NCBI RefSeq assembly: GCF_000264905.1
Contig: NW_006763157.1
Coordinates: forward strand, 62,001 to 126,000
Direction of reading: 5' to 3'
Source of the DNA: Stereum hirsutum FP-91666 SS1
Lineage: Eukaryota > Basidiomycota > Agaricomycetes > Russulales > Stereaceae
DNA length: 64,000 nucleotides
Of the stretch, positions 34,155-46,235 are shown piece after piece; the stretch's first letter is position 1; each line of letters begins with the position of its first letter. The position numbers and the translations under genes were made by a program. The notes below the pieces were generated by a model, which was given only the letters and a program-made list of their open reading frames with translations, was not told the DNA's origin and did not search any database.

Positions 34155-36592
34155 GCGGTGGTGAGGAGGGATAGGAATGATGAGGAGATTGGGCACAGCC
34201 GGAGTGGTTCCATCATTCTATGACCACAACTATCGGATTTCTGACTTGATCTGACCTCATGCACGGGCGGACCGATTGGACTCCCCTTGTTTTTAGTGTT
34301 CGTTGCCGCATTCTTCACGGAGCTATCTCCGTCCCTCCCTTCCTCATCGCGTTGACAGTCGAAGTGTGATCTTATGGTATGATAATCTATATTTCCCTGT
34401 TTGTTCCATTCTATCTCTTCTGCTCTTCTTCTCATCATCGGACGGTTCGGCTGTTGTTTCATCATGTGTATACTTTCATTTGTTTTTGTGCTTTCGTCAT
34501 CGGATGGACTCTTTTTCGCTTTTTCTCCCTGTCTCGCTTGGCCCTCGCTCTCGCGCACTCGACTTTGGATGCTTCGGACTGCTTGCTGTCAAACTGGAAC
34601 TTCGTTCGATTTCCTCATCGACCTACATATATACGTCCGTACTTGACCATCCCCCGACATTACCTCCTTCCCTACCTCCTTTACCTACCGAGTCATCGAG
34701 ATCCTCCCCTACTCCTGCCTATCTACCGCAACTCATCGACTCGCCCACCTGCGTGTCCTCTTCGAATTCGTGGAACTTTTGCGACCCTTACCGGTACGAC
34801 GCGACAGGTTCATCTTCGTAGCCCCTCCGTTTTCCGACTTACTGCTTTCGCATGATCGTTTTCGTTCGTGCTGTTACACCTTGCCAATGTTCGTTGCTCC
34901 TGTTTGCGTACCTATACATATACATACCATTCCTCCTATTTCTGCTTGTGAAGCTTCGATATCCGTGGCGGGTCATCGTCTTTCTCAGGTCTTTGACAGT
35001 GTTGTGCGCAGTTCATCGGGGACTCGAAGGTACGTTTTGTCAGGCTTGTTCTTTGCATCCTTCTTGACACATCCATCGACCAATACTGCTACCTCTCGAA
35101 TCCCGCTGCCGACTTCCTTGCATGTCCCTGATGATACAGCATGGCCTCCTTGGTGACCTATGCTCCATGATATTATGTGCTAGAACCTGCCCTTCCTGGA
35201 GATCACGCCTGCTATTCTTGTTCGTGATCGTTACGACCTTTCACTGAGGGTGACGAGACCCTTCTCCATGGCTGGAACGGGTATTCGTCTCGACGAGTCC
35301 TTTCCTCTTCCGTATCTGAGGTTGCCTTGTTCTGCTTTGCTGTCAGACGACGCTCCACTTGAATCATCTTTGCTGTCCAACATACACAAATCATTCCGTA
35401 GACCTCGGTCAGGATCTATATATAATTCACTGTGGCAAGTTCAATTTCTCCATGGAACTACATACATATAGTACACTCGCTCATGATGCCGTCTTTCTTT
35501 ACATAGACTCTGAACATCGAGTTCATGATGTGTATGTGTTGTTGTCTCTGCACAGGAAATCTGGTGGGTGTGTTTACCGTATGAATTGAATCTCAGTCAC
35601 GGCCACTAGCACTGATAAAGCCCCTCGGTCGTCGGCGCTATATTCCGGTTGACGTCGGGGATGATTTACGCGCAGGGACGTTTGTAGTCCCATGCCTAGC
35701 GCAACGAGCACACTTAGCCTATGGAGTGGGGTATCGTCTGGTCACGAAAAGTGAGCGGCGCTGCAACTGTCGTCGTGTCGGCTTATGGGTCATATATTCG
35801 CTCCTGGTCCAATTTCCGATGATTTCGGTCGGGACGTCCGGTGCGTACGCTGTGGTTAATGTTTGATGAAGGTACTTAAGAGGTTCATATTTCGCATTTC
35901 GAGGTGTAATTCTGCATCACAGATTGATCGCGTGTGTTTTATACACCAGTCACCAGTCGTACGCCCATGTAGCTCCGTTTCCTTCCGTAAGTTGTCGTCA
36001 CTCAGGCAGTTTTGTTCACGATGAGTGTCTAGGCAATTACGGTGAAAACAAACTGGTGCTTCTAATATGCAATCTTTTACAGACAGTCAGCTGTGGGGTT
36101 AGTATCCGAGTACAGCCTATCTATGGTCATGGTGTTTCCTGCGCCGTGGGTAGTTGTTCTTCTCCACAGTCTTCCCACACCAGGATGGATCTATCAGGCT
36201 GTTAATTCACCTCCGTCCATCTCTCTGTGGCGCATGCGATGAAACTCATAGAGTGTTGCTCGTCATACTACCGTCTGAGCTTGAGCCCCGCTTTCGACCG
36301 GGATATATGGTAATACCTGTAATTAATCTGGCCAACGATGCTATGCTGTTACTTCGCTCGCACTGAATTCTGATCTCCGAATGGAGTACGCACCATGGTG
36401 GCATGCTAGAGAATAGCGTCCACCGGCTCATCCACAGCGACCTTTCGCTATTACAACGATCACGACTGCCCTCTCAGCGGGCTTCCCACCCATTGTATAA
36501 TCCCCGCCACAAGTCATTGATGCTCCATGATTCGTCTTCGGCCGCCGACAAGTCTTAGCTGCGTATTCCTCGTCAGAGCGTCGTCTTTCAGG
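34155..36592. other. long intergenic stretch, probably including a 3' UTR
   Basis: The first kilobase is T/C-rich and may be 3' UTR. The open frames are low in complexity and lack motifs. No RNA gene or repeat found. Confidence 0.35.
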
Positions 36593-36600
36593 TATAAAAG
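36593..36600 (+). promoter_or_regulatory. TATA box of the small secreted peptide gene
   Basis: TATAAAAG lies 104 bp before the ATG at 36704, a usual distance for strongly expressed fungal genes. Confidence 0.5.
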
Positions 36601-36703
36601 GCTCCCCCATCTCACTACTGAAGGGCATCCGCCAACCAGTCCACATCCCAACAGCACTCGCAAAGAAGACCACCACTCCTCGTAACTCGTCAACCAAATC
36701 ATC

Positions 36704-36947
36704 ATGCGCTCTCAAATCCTCGTCCTCGCCCTCTGCGCCATCTTCAGCTTCGCTGCACCTTCTCCTGCGGAGAATGAAATCGCGGCCAGAGGATGCCCTG
36801 GTGGCGGACCCGGCAATGCCTGCCCCGAGGGATTGTTCCAGGTACATATTATATCACTTTTTCTGTGACTAAGGGCTTGGCTGATGATTCACGAACCGGA
36901 AATAGTGCTTCGGCCAGTGCATCGCGTGTGGAACTACTTGCACGTAG
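36704..36947 (+). CDS. small secreted cysteine-rich peptide, 59 residues
   Basis: Exon 1 (36704-36841) encodes a signal peptide (RSQILVLALCAIFSFAAPSP), a short acidic spacer ending in Arg, and the start of the mature part. A 64-bp intron (36842-36905, GTACAT to AATAG) leads to exon 2 (36906-36947). The mature peptide of about 30 residues after the Arg has six Cys and is rich in Gly. Such peptides include effectors, small toxins, elicitors and pheromone-like signals, and the sequence does not distinguish these. A TATA box lies upstream. I recognise no family. Confidence 0.7.
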
Positions 36948-37739
36948 AAGAAGAAGGGGGATACTACGAGGTACGTACAGGTTTCTCGCACATTCGTTCA
37001 TGTGTAGCATTGACTGATATTTTTCACAGTCTGTCAGCGCCGATTATAGTCGTTTCAAGAGTCGACAAAAGGAGGAATCTGGTGTAGGCTCGCTTCTTGC
37101 ACGGATTCAACAATTGGCGCTTGTGGTTTATTTATGTAGTGGCAAAATCTCGAAGGTTCAGGAGAGTTGTGTCAACGTGTTTGTGTTTGTGTTGCGGGTG
37201 CGCGGTTTTGTTGAAACCTAATATGAGTTGAGTCGAGGAGATGGAAAGACGGAGATGTTTCTCAGGCGACTGGAACAACGCAAAACTAGGCTGATTTCGA
37301 CTAGCCATTTTATTCTCTCACTTCCCGGCCCACTCATCGAACTGGTGTTCTTGTTCGTCACAGTGGTCTTCGCCCTCTTAGTCCTCGCCTTTGTTCTCCT
37401 CCTGTTTCTCTTGATAGATTGGTTACTCGTGCCTAGCGTCGCCGCCTTGGCTGAGGACAATGGATGATATACGAGTCGCATAAGAAGGACTCGGGGGCCT
37501 AGGGGTGCTGGATTTTATACTTCATTTCAGTACCTTTCAATCATTCACCTATAGCTCCCTACTAGTAGAACGATGGTCGCACGTCTGCGGCTTTGAAGGC
37601 TATACTATGTTGGAGACCATTTTTGAGCTTACTTATGTATATTACGCTTGCAAATTGAACATCTATTATCATCCTCCTATTGCATACTCGCCGTAGTCGA
37701 TTCAACGCACGAAGTTCATGACGGTTCATTCTTGCCATA
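36948..37739. other. intergenic, no supported gene
   Basis: A second GTACGT...CACAG intron-like segment (36971-37029) follows the stop of the small peptide, so the 3' UTR may be spliced. Nothing else supported. Confidence 0.3.
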
Positions 37740-38154
37740 TTAGGGCATATGTGTAGTGATTCACATCGTGTTTTGGCGATGTGAACTAAACCCGTGACGG
37801 GTTCAACACTTCGCAACATTGTCCCGTTGGAGCGTCAAAGCTCAATTTACATTCAGCGTAAACTTGACGCGAGAGTGGCGTCCCTCCTACCTCTGCCTGT
37901 TCGTTGTCGTGCTTCAAAATGGCACAGACACTGTCGCAGGAGGCCCAGGTACGGTAGCATCCAGAAAAATCGAGGCATCAGAGGTCATCAGTAAGGGAGA
38001 AGGGAATGCGAGCAGGAATAGATCCGTCTCGAGTACTCAAACTCAGTGTGAACTGAGTATTATATCTAGCACCACATCCGAGATTTCGAGTTCACACTTT
38101 TCGCTCTCAGCATGATGAACGAAACTGATGTGAACCACTACATATATGCCCTAA
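37740..38154. mobile_element. MITE with 27-bp terminal inverted repeats and TA target duplication
   Basis: Starts TTAGGGCATATGTGTAGTG and ends with the inverse of TTAGGGCATATATGTAGTGG. The inverted repeats continue through TTCACATC. The element is flanked by TA on both sides (37738-37739 and 38155-38156), as for Tc1/mariner-type elements. At 415 bp it has no transposase and is non-autonomous. Confidence 0.75.
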
Positions 38155-40091
38155 TAGGGCATATCTGCAACCCTTTAAAACGGCTTTACAACTGCGATCG
38201 GGCCAATCATTGCGTCCCGTTGGACCTTAGCGAGCTTTAGCGAGGTCAAAAATTCACTCGCAGATACGGTCTATCTAACAGCCTTCCCCAGAGATGAGTC
38301 AGTTGAACGTTGTGGGTCAAGGAGCTCTTGCGTGTGTGGCGGGAAATAGAACGCTTGTAGAACGCCACACTACACCACGACCGATGTGACGTCATTTTTT
38401 CTCAAGGGGTTTTTTCTTCTCGACCGGTGACCGCTAAACTTACTGCTCCTTGCTCTTAACGGATCTCTTACATCCGACGGAAATCGGGTCTTACTGCTTT
38501 ATATTTGTTGTCACGCCGAAACTCTAGCTGTTTATATCGCGCGCAGGCTGCACTTTCTTCAGTTGGTGTCCTCATTCCACTCAACGCATCCCTGTCCAGT
38601 GCGTCGATGCTCGTACGATTCTGAACGTTGCACCGACCACCCTCGTGCAGTTGAAGATCTACTAAGAAGCCGAACGTCAGCCGAGAGGATACACTCAGAG
38701 ACAGGAACAAGTGAGGCTGCAGATCGCAATTCAGGGAATAGGTCAGTGCGTTCCGCCCAAGCGAGGTGAAACAAGTCGGTTGTCCCAGAGACTGGTCCTG
38801 GTGGGAGATATGTACCAGTGCTCGCAAAACATCGCACCCCATGGTCAAGCTATGACACTGAGCAAATGTGTACTTCGTCGATGTGGACGACGTGGTGACG
38901 ATCGCATGGGAGAATGGAGTGATCTGAAAATGGTCGACGGATTGGTTTAGGCAGTTCAATGGTGCAGCGAGCCTTGGAGATCATCATATCGTCCATAGGA
39001 CCTTTATTCGGCCATTTCTTGCTGCAATGATAGTGACATTCCGGACCAACAATTTCAAGTCTGTGGCGCTGCCATTCGCTGCCATTCACTGTCTATCGTT
39101 AGACTGTTCTTAGGACTTGTTCTTCGTATACGTTCCTGCGGTAGAGCTGTCGCCTCCGTTCCTTGTATGCAGATGATTCGTTCTCTGTCATCTACATCCC
39201 CATACCTAGCTGATCAAACTTCGGGCTTCTAAAGAACAGTATGACACCTTGCGACACTGTTCTTCCAGAAACGTTTGCGACAGATACTTCTCTCTCCCAC
39301 TTACTACCCCATCACCGGTGGTTGTGCGCAGGAGCTGTGGCGCCTGGTATTTTCCGTCTTCTTCTATTTCGAGAAGAAAACCTGTGTAAGGGGTATCAGT
39401 GTCGAGGAAAGCTTTGTCCTCCATTATGGTTTCCTATCGTTACACGAACAGCCAATCACGTTTTGTGGTACCCCTCTTGAAGATCCCTCCTGTCGGCCGA
39501 AACAGCCTCATAGGCAGTTCTGATCTTCGTGACCTATGTGGCACACTGTTTTCCAAACAACCTTACCGCGCGAGTTACTGTCAAAGTAATGAACGGTGCT
39601 GTCACTCTCCGAGTTCGCTTAGAAGACTCAGCGATACAGTTGAGCTTCGAGCGCATCTTGACTATCCGAAAACATTCATTCTTCAGGCAAATTCCATTCC
39701 GACATCGATAGCTATGCAATACCGTTGCCACTCTGTCTTCACCCTTACTCCGTGAGACCTCGACAACGCCGTCGGTCGCACTGATAGTATACGACGCAAA
39801 GGAGTAAAATTATCCCCAAACTCTGCTTTCGTCGCGTGGTGACCAATCGAGGTGAACATGTCGCAGATCCTAGCTATGGTCTCAAGGAAACTACCATGGC
39901 AAAGTCAGATCTGTTACAACACGGGTCTCCAGTAAATCATGTGGGTAAACGCGTTCTTGATTCTATGTCAGGACTCTCGCGCCTCTACATACATAAGGCT
40001 TGAGCACCTCGCCGAGACTTTCATCAGCAGGGAAACCCATCTGACTCCTCAAGTAGCCTCGCATTTCCTCATCTTCCTACTTCGCTCTATC
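38155..40091. other. long intergenic stretch, no supported gene
   Basis: Open frames near 38470-39760 lack motifs and splice coherence. The last 200 bp are the eqolisin promoter. Confidence 0.35.
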
Positions 40092-41151
40092 ATGGTCTTC
40101 TTCGCCGCCCTCTTCACTCAGATACTTCTCGCCAGTGCGGTCCTAGCTGCTCCAAGCGAAGGATTAGCTGGCAGAGTCGCTCGCCGTCGTCTTGGCGGCG
40201 TCAGAAACGGGAATCTGAACAAGAACCTCGGACCTGGTCCTTCCCACAGGCCCAAGCCTCATGGCAGTGGTTCTGACCCTCACGGCAGTGGTTCTAACCC
40301 TCAAGGCAACGGCAGTGGTTCGAACCCTCACGGTAGTGGTTCCAACAGCAGCTCTGGTGCCGTCCAACAGAGCTCAAACTGGGCCGGTGCTGCTTTGATC
40401 GCAGACTCTGACTCTGCAGTGAGTTTCCCTGCAGGCTGTCCCGGAATCTTTGTATCTCTATCGGAACGCTGACATGGAACACCTTTATTCGTGGCAGACG
40501 TACACGTCCGTCACCGGTACCTTCACCGTGCCATCCCCCTCTGCTCCCGAAGATGGAGGCGAAGGCCAGTACTCTGCTGCTGCGTGGGTCGGCATCGACG
40601 GAAACACCTGCACTAGCGCTATCCTACAGACTGGTGTCGACTTTACCACGTCCGATGATGGTTCGACTACGTATGACGGTACGCCTTTGTTGCCCATATA
40701 CTCACCTCGTCGTGCTGATAAGGGCTTAATTCTTTCGGCTATAGCCTGGTACGAGTGGTTCCCCGACGACTCCTACGACTTTACAGGGATACAATTCTCC
40801 GCCGGAGATTCCGTCACAGTCACAGTGAACGCAACCTCTTCCACCTCCGGAACCGCGGTGATCGAAAACAACACTAACGGCCAGAAAGTATCCAAGAGTC
40901 TCACCTCTACTTCTCCACTCTGCCAGACCAATGTGGAGTGGATCGTCGAGGACTTCGATGAAGGAGGCTCTCCCGTTCCGCTTGTCGACTTTGGTACGGT
41001 GACTTTCACCGGAGCCCAGGCGGCCACGGAGCAGGGTGATAGTGTGGGCCCGGCTGGAGCAACTATTATCGATATGGAGACACAGGGAGGTGGTGGTGCG
41101 ACTGCAGAAGCTGATTCAAGCTCTGTTACTGTCACTTATGACGGAGAGTAA
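40092..41151 (+). CDS. eqolisin, glutamic peptidase family G1 (secreted)
   Basis: Exons 40092-40418, 40498-40678 and 40745-41151 give 304 residues. Signal peptide at 1-20 (FAALFTQILLASAVLAA), then a propeptide with a basic RVARRR site and a His/Gly/Ser repeat region. The peptidase begins near residue 92 (QQSSNWAGA). The catalytic Gln is Q153 in AILQTGVDF, and the catalytic Glu is in the NVEWIVEDFDE block near 234-238. AWVGIDG and AWYEWFP are also conserved. The second intron (66 bp) has no stop and is a multiple of three. The family consists of pepstatin-insensitive acid proteases. A paralog lies 1.5 kb downstream in the same orientation. Confidence 0.92.
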
Positions 41152-42618
41152 GCGGGATGAGGTGGTTCTCCCGAAGACGGGCTTCGAGAATGATGGAGGC
41201 GCATACTTTGTACGTGTCTTCGTATGTTTCCTTCTTCAGGTTTACTGAGATGCTGGCACTATACAGCTTTAACGCCTTACTTGGCATCCTATAACATCAA
41301 CATTCATTTGTTCCTCGTCGTTCATTATTTTGATAAAATGTCAATAAAGCCTAAAAAAAGACTGTGTATATATTTAAGAGTACTTACTGTATACGGTTGG
41401 AGATCCTCTTCTTGTGTTTAATGGTAGTCGTTTCTCAGTTACCATCGCCCTCTATGAATTATGTGTGCTATATTTCGGTACCAGTCATACTACAATATTT
41501 TCGTGCAAGTGTCCGACTTCGCGAAAAATGGCGAGCAATCCATGATGCCAAAGAGCTGGGAGCTTCGTCCACACTATTATGTTGAAAGCGACCGAAGATA
41601 AGGTTCCGTGTACAACGACGAAGCATTGAGAAGTAGTATAAGACCATCGCATAACTTACATGCAACCTCCATGATCTTCCACGAGTGCACTCGGGATATC
41701 GCATAAATATCGCATCCCGCTGTCCGACCTCGGGCATGGATAAAGCTCTATCTTTCTCTGGTAGGTCTTAATCAAGGAAGATGATAGCAGTATGCACATA
41801 CCTACATCAATAGTGAACGTGCGAAATGGGTGATCCGCATCATCGGAATTCTTCCTCAAGGATAGGACCTATTATGTAGCGAAGACGAAGGTGTTTCTCC
41901 ATTACGAAGGCTAGGAAGTTGAGATTTGATACCTCTATGTCAACATTCAAGTGAAGAAAGGCGATGAAAATGTAGGAGTATCGAAGCCGATGATCGTAAA
42001 ACAAACGAAGAATTGTATCTAATTGATGATATTCTTAGTGACGACGTGAGCTCACGTCGTACGCTGGATGCCACAATATGTTATATTCCCGGCCCAAACA
42101 CACCATCTCATGGCAAATATGACTTACATGTTCAGTCCTGCTCCCTGCTCCCTTGCTCCCCTCCCCTCCCCCTTGTCTTTTTTTTTTGTTTTTGCTGAAA
42201 CAGATGTTTACGAAATGCACGAAAGCTCTAGTGCGTCGCTTATCTCCTTCGTGAAGGCTCTTGTTGGGGCACTTGCCACGGACCTATCCATCATATATCT
42301 GTGTATCATCCGAACTCGTGAACTTCCATACCGATACACATTTTCACAACATTGGCGGGTTGTCCTCCAGCCGCTCCGGAAGTGTATGGTATGGAAGATA
42401 ATATGAGGGGATAAATATTATCGCAGGACCTAACAGAGACAGTCACGCCATATTACTCAAAGACGCTGAGGAGAACATGCCGATACAGTCATATCTGGAT
42501 GAAACCCTTGCGGGTCATGTCCATCAATACTGATGGCATATTTGGGGTTTGCTTCTGCGGCTCCTCCTGCGGGATGTGGATATGCATAGCAAAAATCATT
42601 TTGCGTGTGCTGCTCGTA
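41152..42618. other. spacer between the two eqolisin genes
   Basis: No gene supported. It holds a perfect 20-bp palindrome at 42041-42060, listed separately. Confidence 0.4.
42041..42060. promoter_or_regulatory. perfect 20-bp palindrome
   Basis: ACGACGTGAGCTCACGTCGT reads the same on both strands. It could be a dimeric transcription factor site for the downstream eqolisin fusion gene (654 bp away), but this is inferred from symmetry only. Confidence 0.3.
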
Positions 42619-42626
42619 TATAAATA
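42619..42626 (+). promoter_or_regulatory. TATA box of the eqolisin fusion gene
   Basis: TATAAATA lies 88 bp before the ATG at 42714. Confidence 0.5.
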
Positions 42627-42713
42627 AGTCCGTCGTTTTGCTTTCAATGAAGCGTGGTGACTCTCATCAGAGCTAATATTACGATATATCACTCCAAAGC
42701 CCATCTCTAGCTC

Positions 42714-45030
42714 ATGCATACTATCACGTATTTCTTGGTCTTGATGTTTCTATGTCGGAGCATGGCGGCCACTCCCACTCACTCGCCGACAGGTCGTGTG
42801 GGTCGTCTCGGTGTTACATCGAGAGCCTCGCATCGACAAAAATCCAGGCCACAGTCTGTTCAATCCATGGCAGGAGGACTATCTGCGACCTCCAACGACA
42901 TAAAAAATGCTCAGCAACAAAGCTCAAACTGGGCGGGTGCCGTATTAATTTCTGATTCCGCGGTGAATATTCGTCTAGCTCCTGTGCCTCATGCGTTGTG
43001 ATCGCTGATACCTTATTTTCTAAATTCTTATTCTCACAGAGCTTTACCTTCGTTACCGGGACCTTCATTGTTCCTTCTCCCTCTCTTCCACATAGCGCTT
43101 CTGGCAAGCTGGGGGGTCATTCAGCCTCTGCATGGGTCGGAATTGATGGAGATACCTGCTCGCGGGCAATTCTGCAAGCAGGGGTCGATTTTACTATATC
43201 TGAAAGTGGGACTCGCTCTTACCATGGTATGCATTTATTTTAAATATAAGACATTACACTCACGCCTTGATTAATTTAGCGTGGTACGAATGGTTTCCCG
43301 AATTTGCCCACGACTTCGTCGACTTTCAAATCGCAGCTGGAAATATTGTCACCGTCACGGTCAGCGTGAACTCCAGCACTTCCGGGAGCGTCATTATCGA
43401 GAACAACACGACTGGGAAAAATGCCACTCAATCTTTGACCTCGACCTCCCCGTTGTGCCAAACCAATGCAGAGTGGATTGTCGAAGACTACGAGGAAGGA
43501 GGAAACCTTGTGCCGCTTGCCGACTTCGGGACTGTCAAGTTTACGGATGCATATGCCACTACGAAAAGCGGCTTTGAAGCGCCGACCGATGCGAATATAG
43601 TGACCATGGTGAACGTGACAGGACTAGCCCTAATTGCGGATGCTTGGACCGACTCTACCTCCGTAACAATAACTTATCAGTACGGATTCTTGTTATCGTA
43701 TGTGTGTCTCGATTTGTCTTGCTCACAAAGTATTTGAATTATCCGTAGGAAAAACTCCCAAGATGCACACACGTCGAATAGTGTCAGTACCCCCGACATT
43801 CTCACAAAATCAAGCAGTTCCACCAGCACCATTGCCCTACTCGTCCTTCCCAGTGACATCGTCGGCATCACCGACCCGGCGAATACGCTTAGTGTGACTC
43901 GCAGTATAGTCGCTGGTAGTAGTGGCGACAGCGACCGCGTCACCAACCCCGCAAACACGCCTAGCGTTACGCCCAGCGTTGTTGCTAGTAATGGTGGCGA
44001 GAGCGACAGCGTTACCGACCCCGTGGATACCATCAGCATTACCCGCAGCGTAACTGCTAGCAGTGACAGCGAGGGATCTCCCCACAAAGTGAATGCGACT
44101 AGCGTTACCCCCAGCGTCACTGCGAGTATCGGCAGCAGCAGTGTAGATGCTCTACCAAATTCCTTGAACGGCAATAATGTGGCAAGCAACAACAGTGAAT
44201 CAAACACTGCCCTGTTGGCTGCTCAAATCACTTCTGCATCTATCAAATCTTCACATCCACTCACATTCCCCGTGCTTTTGTCGACGTCATCCCAAGATTT
44301 ACCAGACGGAAAATCTTCACCTCTCCCCACATTCTCCGGTTCTTCTCTCTCATCATCCCCGAACTCACCAGCCGTCGGATCTACTTCAGCATCTTTTCAG
44401 TCCTCGGCTCAGACATCCGTTGGACCTTCCCCTACAGTCCTTGCTAATTCTTGGAAGAGGGTACCCATAGGAGCTATCATCGGCGGCATATCGGGTGGCC
44501 TGACCTTGATTGTCCTGCTCCTGATCTCCATTTTCTGTGCCTATCGCGACCGACGTGCGGTACGTCGTAGTCTCAGCGCGGCACCTCAGGCAGCCATCAT
44601 CCCCTTCACTGCAGAGACCCCGTCCCACATCATTTTTCCTACGAGAAAGCTCATCCAGCCCAGCCCACTCACAACCGATGACCATCCATCACCAACTACT
44701 TCCGAATCAGCTCAATTTCCCGTCTCCGTGCCTTTACCGCTTCAAACGTTGAGCGAAACATGTCCGGTCCCCTCATCCCAAGCACTCCCGAGTGTTATCG
44801 ACATTCATGCCGGTACCCGGACCATGGCAACGACGCCTACCGCGCCTTTTACCTCTGTGAGTCAGTCCATATCAACACAGAGAGGATTGGAACGGGAAGG
44901 ACAATTTGAGGAGCAGGAGGAAAAAATGAGAGGGGAGATGGATGGGACGGCAGTCGAGCATTCGAGTGCAGACTCGTTGCCGGAATATGAGAGTGCGAGA
45001 GGAGATGTGTTGATTTACCATGAGCTTTGA
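42714..45030 (+). CDS. eqolisin fused to a Ser/Thr-rich stalk, membrane helix and cytoplasmic tail
   Basis: Exons 42714-42962, 43040-43226, 43280-43697 and 43749-45030 give 711 residues; the first two introns match those of the neighbouring eqolisin. Signal peptide at about 1-18, then the G1 peptidase (about 70-283) with AWVGIDG, Q129 in AILQAGVDF, AWYEWFP and NAEWIVEDYEE. The third intron (43698-43748, GTATGT to CCGTAG, 51 bp) joins QYGFLLS in frame to a Ser/Thr/Asn-rich stalk of about 240 residues containing three to four repeats of a TPSVTPSV/ITRSVTASS unit. A membrane helix (GAIIGGISGGLTLIVLLLIS, about 525-549) and a 160-residue tail with LPSVIDIHAGTRTMATT follow. Eqolisins normally end where the stalk begins here. 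A surface-tethered acid peptidase is the straightforward inference. Confidence 0.8.
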
Positions 45031-45579
45031 CGTGACCGCAAAGCGGTTTATGGGCGAGACAACTGGAGAAGGTAATGGAGAGCTTACAGGATAGTGCAGG
45101 CGTTCTCAATATGGTATGATCCATAGCACGAGATCGTTATTAGAGTGAGAGAGACAAAATGGGGGAGGCTAATCATTCACGAAATATAATGTTGTAACGA
45201 CAGGGTATAGCTGGATTGCCGACGGGATATATAGTATGTTCCCATATGCCGTACTCCTTCTAAGAGCCGGTATCCGAAGTTCGAAGAACGGAAGACATCA
45301 CTGGCGAAGTGTTAGAAGAAAAGACCTACGGGTTTGACGGCGAAAGTGATATCTTCCGTCGGCGTTCCGAACACCAGAAACCGGAACAATAAAGCATCGC
45401 ATCACAGCGAAACGATATCGACCCTTCTGTACATGGCAACTGTGCAATTCGTTCGGACTCAACCCTGACCTACACGGAGCATCCAACCAGTGAGTTAACA
45501 CGAGTACGCACCATTCACATCTACTGAAATCCCGCTGTTATAATCATCAGTGTCTGGATCAGTGTCGCCAAGCCCAAAT
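45031..45579. other. intergenic
   Basis: Spacer between the eqolisin fusion and the split hydrolase. No feature supported. Confidence 0.35.
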
Positions 45580-46235
45580 ATGACAGAAGGAAAAATCCCG
45601 TTCTCATATAACGGAGAAGCTTTCGAGACATACTATAAAGTCGTCGGCGAGCTCGTATCTGACGCACCCCCTCCTCTCATCGTTGTCCACGGGGCGCCTG
45701 GGACGTCCCATGACTACCTCATCCCACTGTCCGACATCGCAACGGGCCCATCTCCTCGTCCCGTCATATTCTACGACCAGATCGGCTCCTCCCGTTCGAC
45801 TCATCTTCCCAACAAGCCTGACCAATTCTGGTCCTTCGATCTCTTCATCGCCGAGCTTCAGAACCTCGTACGTCACTTTCAGGTCGAGAACGCATACCAC
45901 ATCCTCGGTCATTCCTGGGGTGCCATGATTGCGGTTGAGTTCCTCGTGCGGCATCACCCCAAAGGTGTCAAGAGCGTCGTACTCGCGAACACCCTCGCCA
46001 CCGCTTCATCGTACAATGCTGCGGTTAAGAGAATGGAGTGGGCAATGCCAGGAGGTGTGGGAGATACGATTAGGAAGCATCAAGAGAACGGAACTACGGA
46101 AGATCCTGTGTACAAGAAGGCGATCATGTCGTTCTATGAGGCACACGCATGCAGGGCGAAGCCGTTCCCGAAGGAGATCATCTTCACTTTATCGCAACAA
46201 GCCGGAGATGGCGAACGCGTATGGGCTGCTCTGTC
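45580..46235 (+). pseudogene. alpha/beta hydrolase (proline iminopeptidase-like), 5' part, split by a LINE
   Basis: ATG at 45580 (MTEGKIPFSYNGEAF). The frame carries the oxyanion-hole segment VVHGAPGTSHDYL, YDQIGSSRST and the nucleophile elbow GHSWGAM with the catalytic Ser, all typical of the proline iminopeptidase/S33 group. It runs to VWAALS and is then cut by the retrotransposon tail at 46236. The missing C-terminal part with the acid and His is at about 52.9-53.2 kb. The coding sequence is otherwise undamaged, so the disruption looks recent. A truncated product lacking two triad residues should be inactive. Confidence 0.85.

Noticed and set aside
34303..35156. Long plus-strand frames downstream of the mucin-like gene.
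   Set aside because: T/C-rich sequence open in several frames at once, more like UTR than coding sequence.
37819..38115. 98-codon frame within the MITE.
   Set aside because: No similarity to a transposase and confined to the non-autonomous element.
43894..45030. Separate gene encoding only the stalk and membrane helix, starting after the eqolisin.
   Set aside because: There is no ATG or signal peptide at its start, while a standard 51-bp intron joins it in frame to the peptidase.
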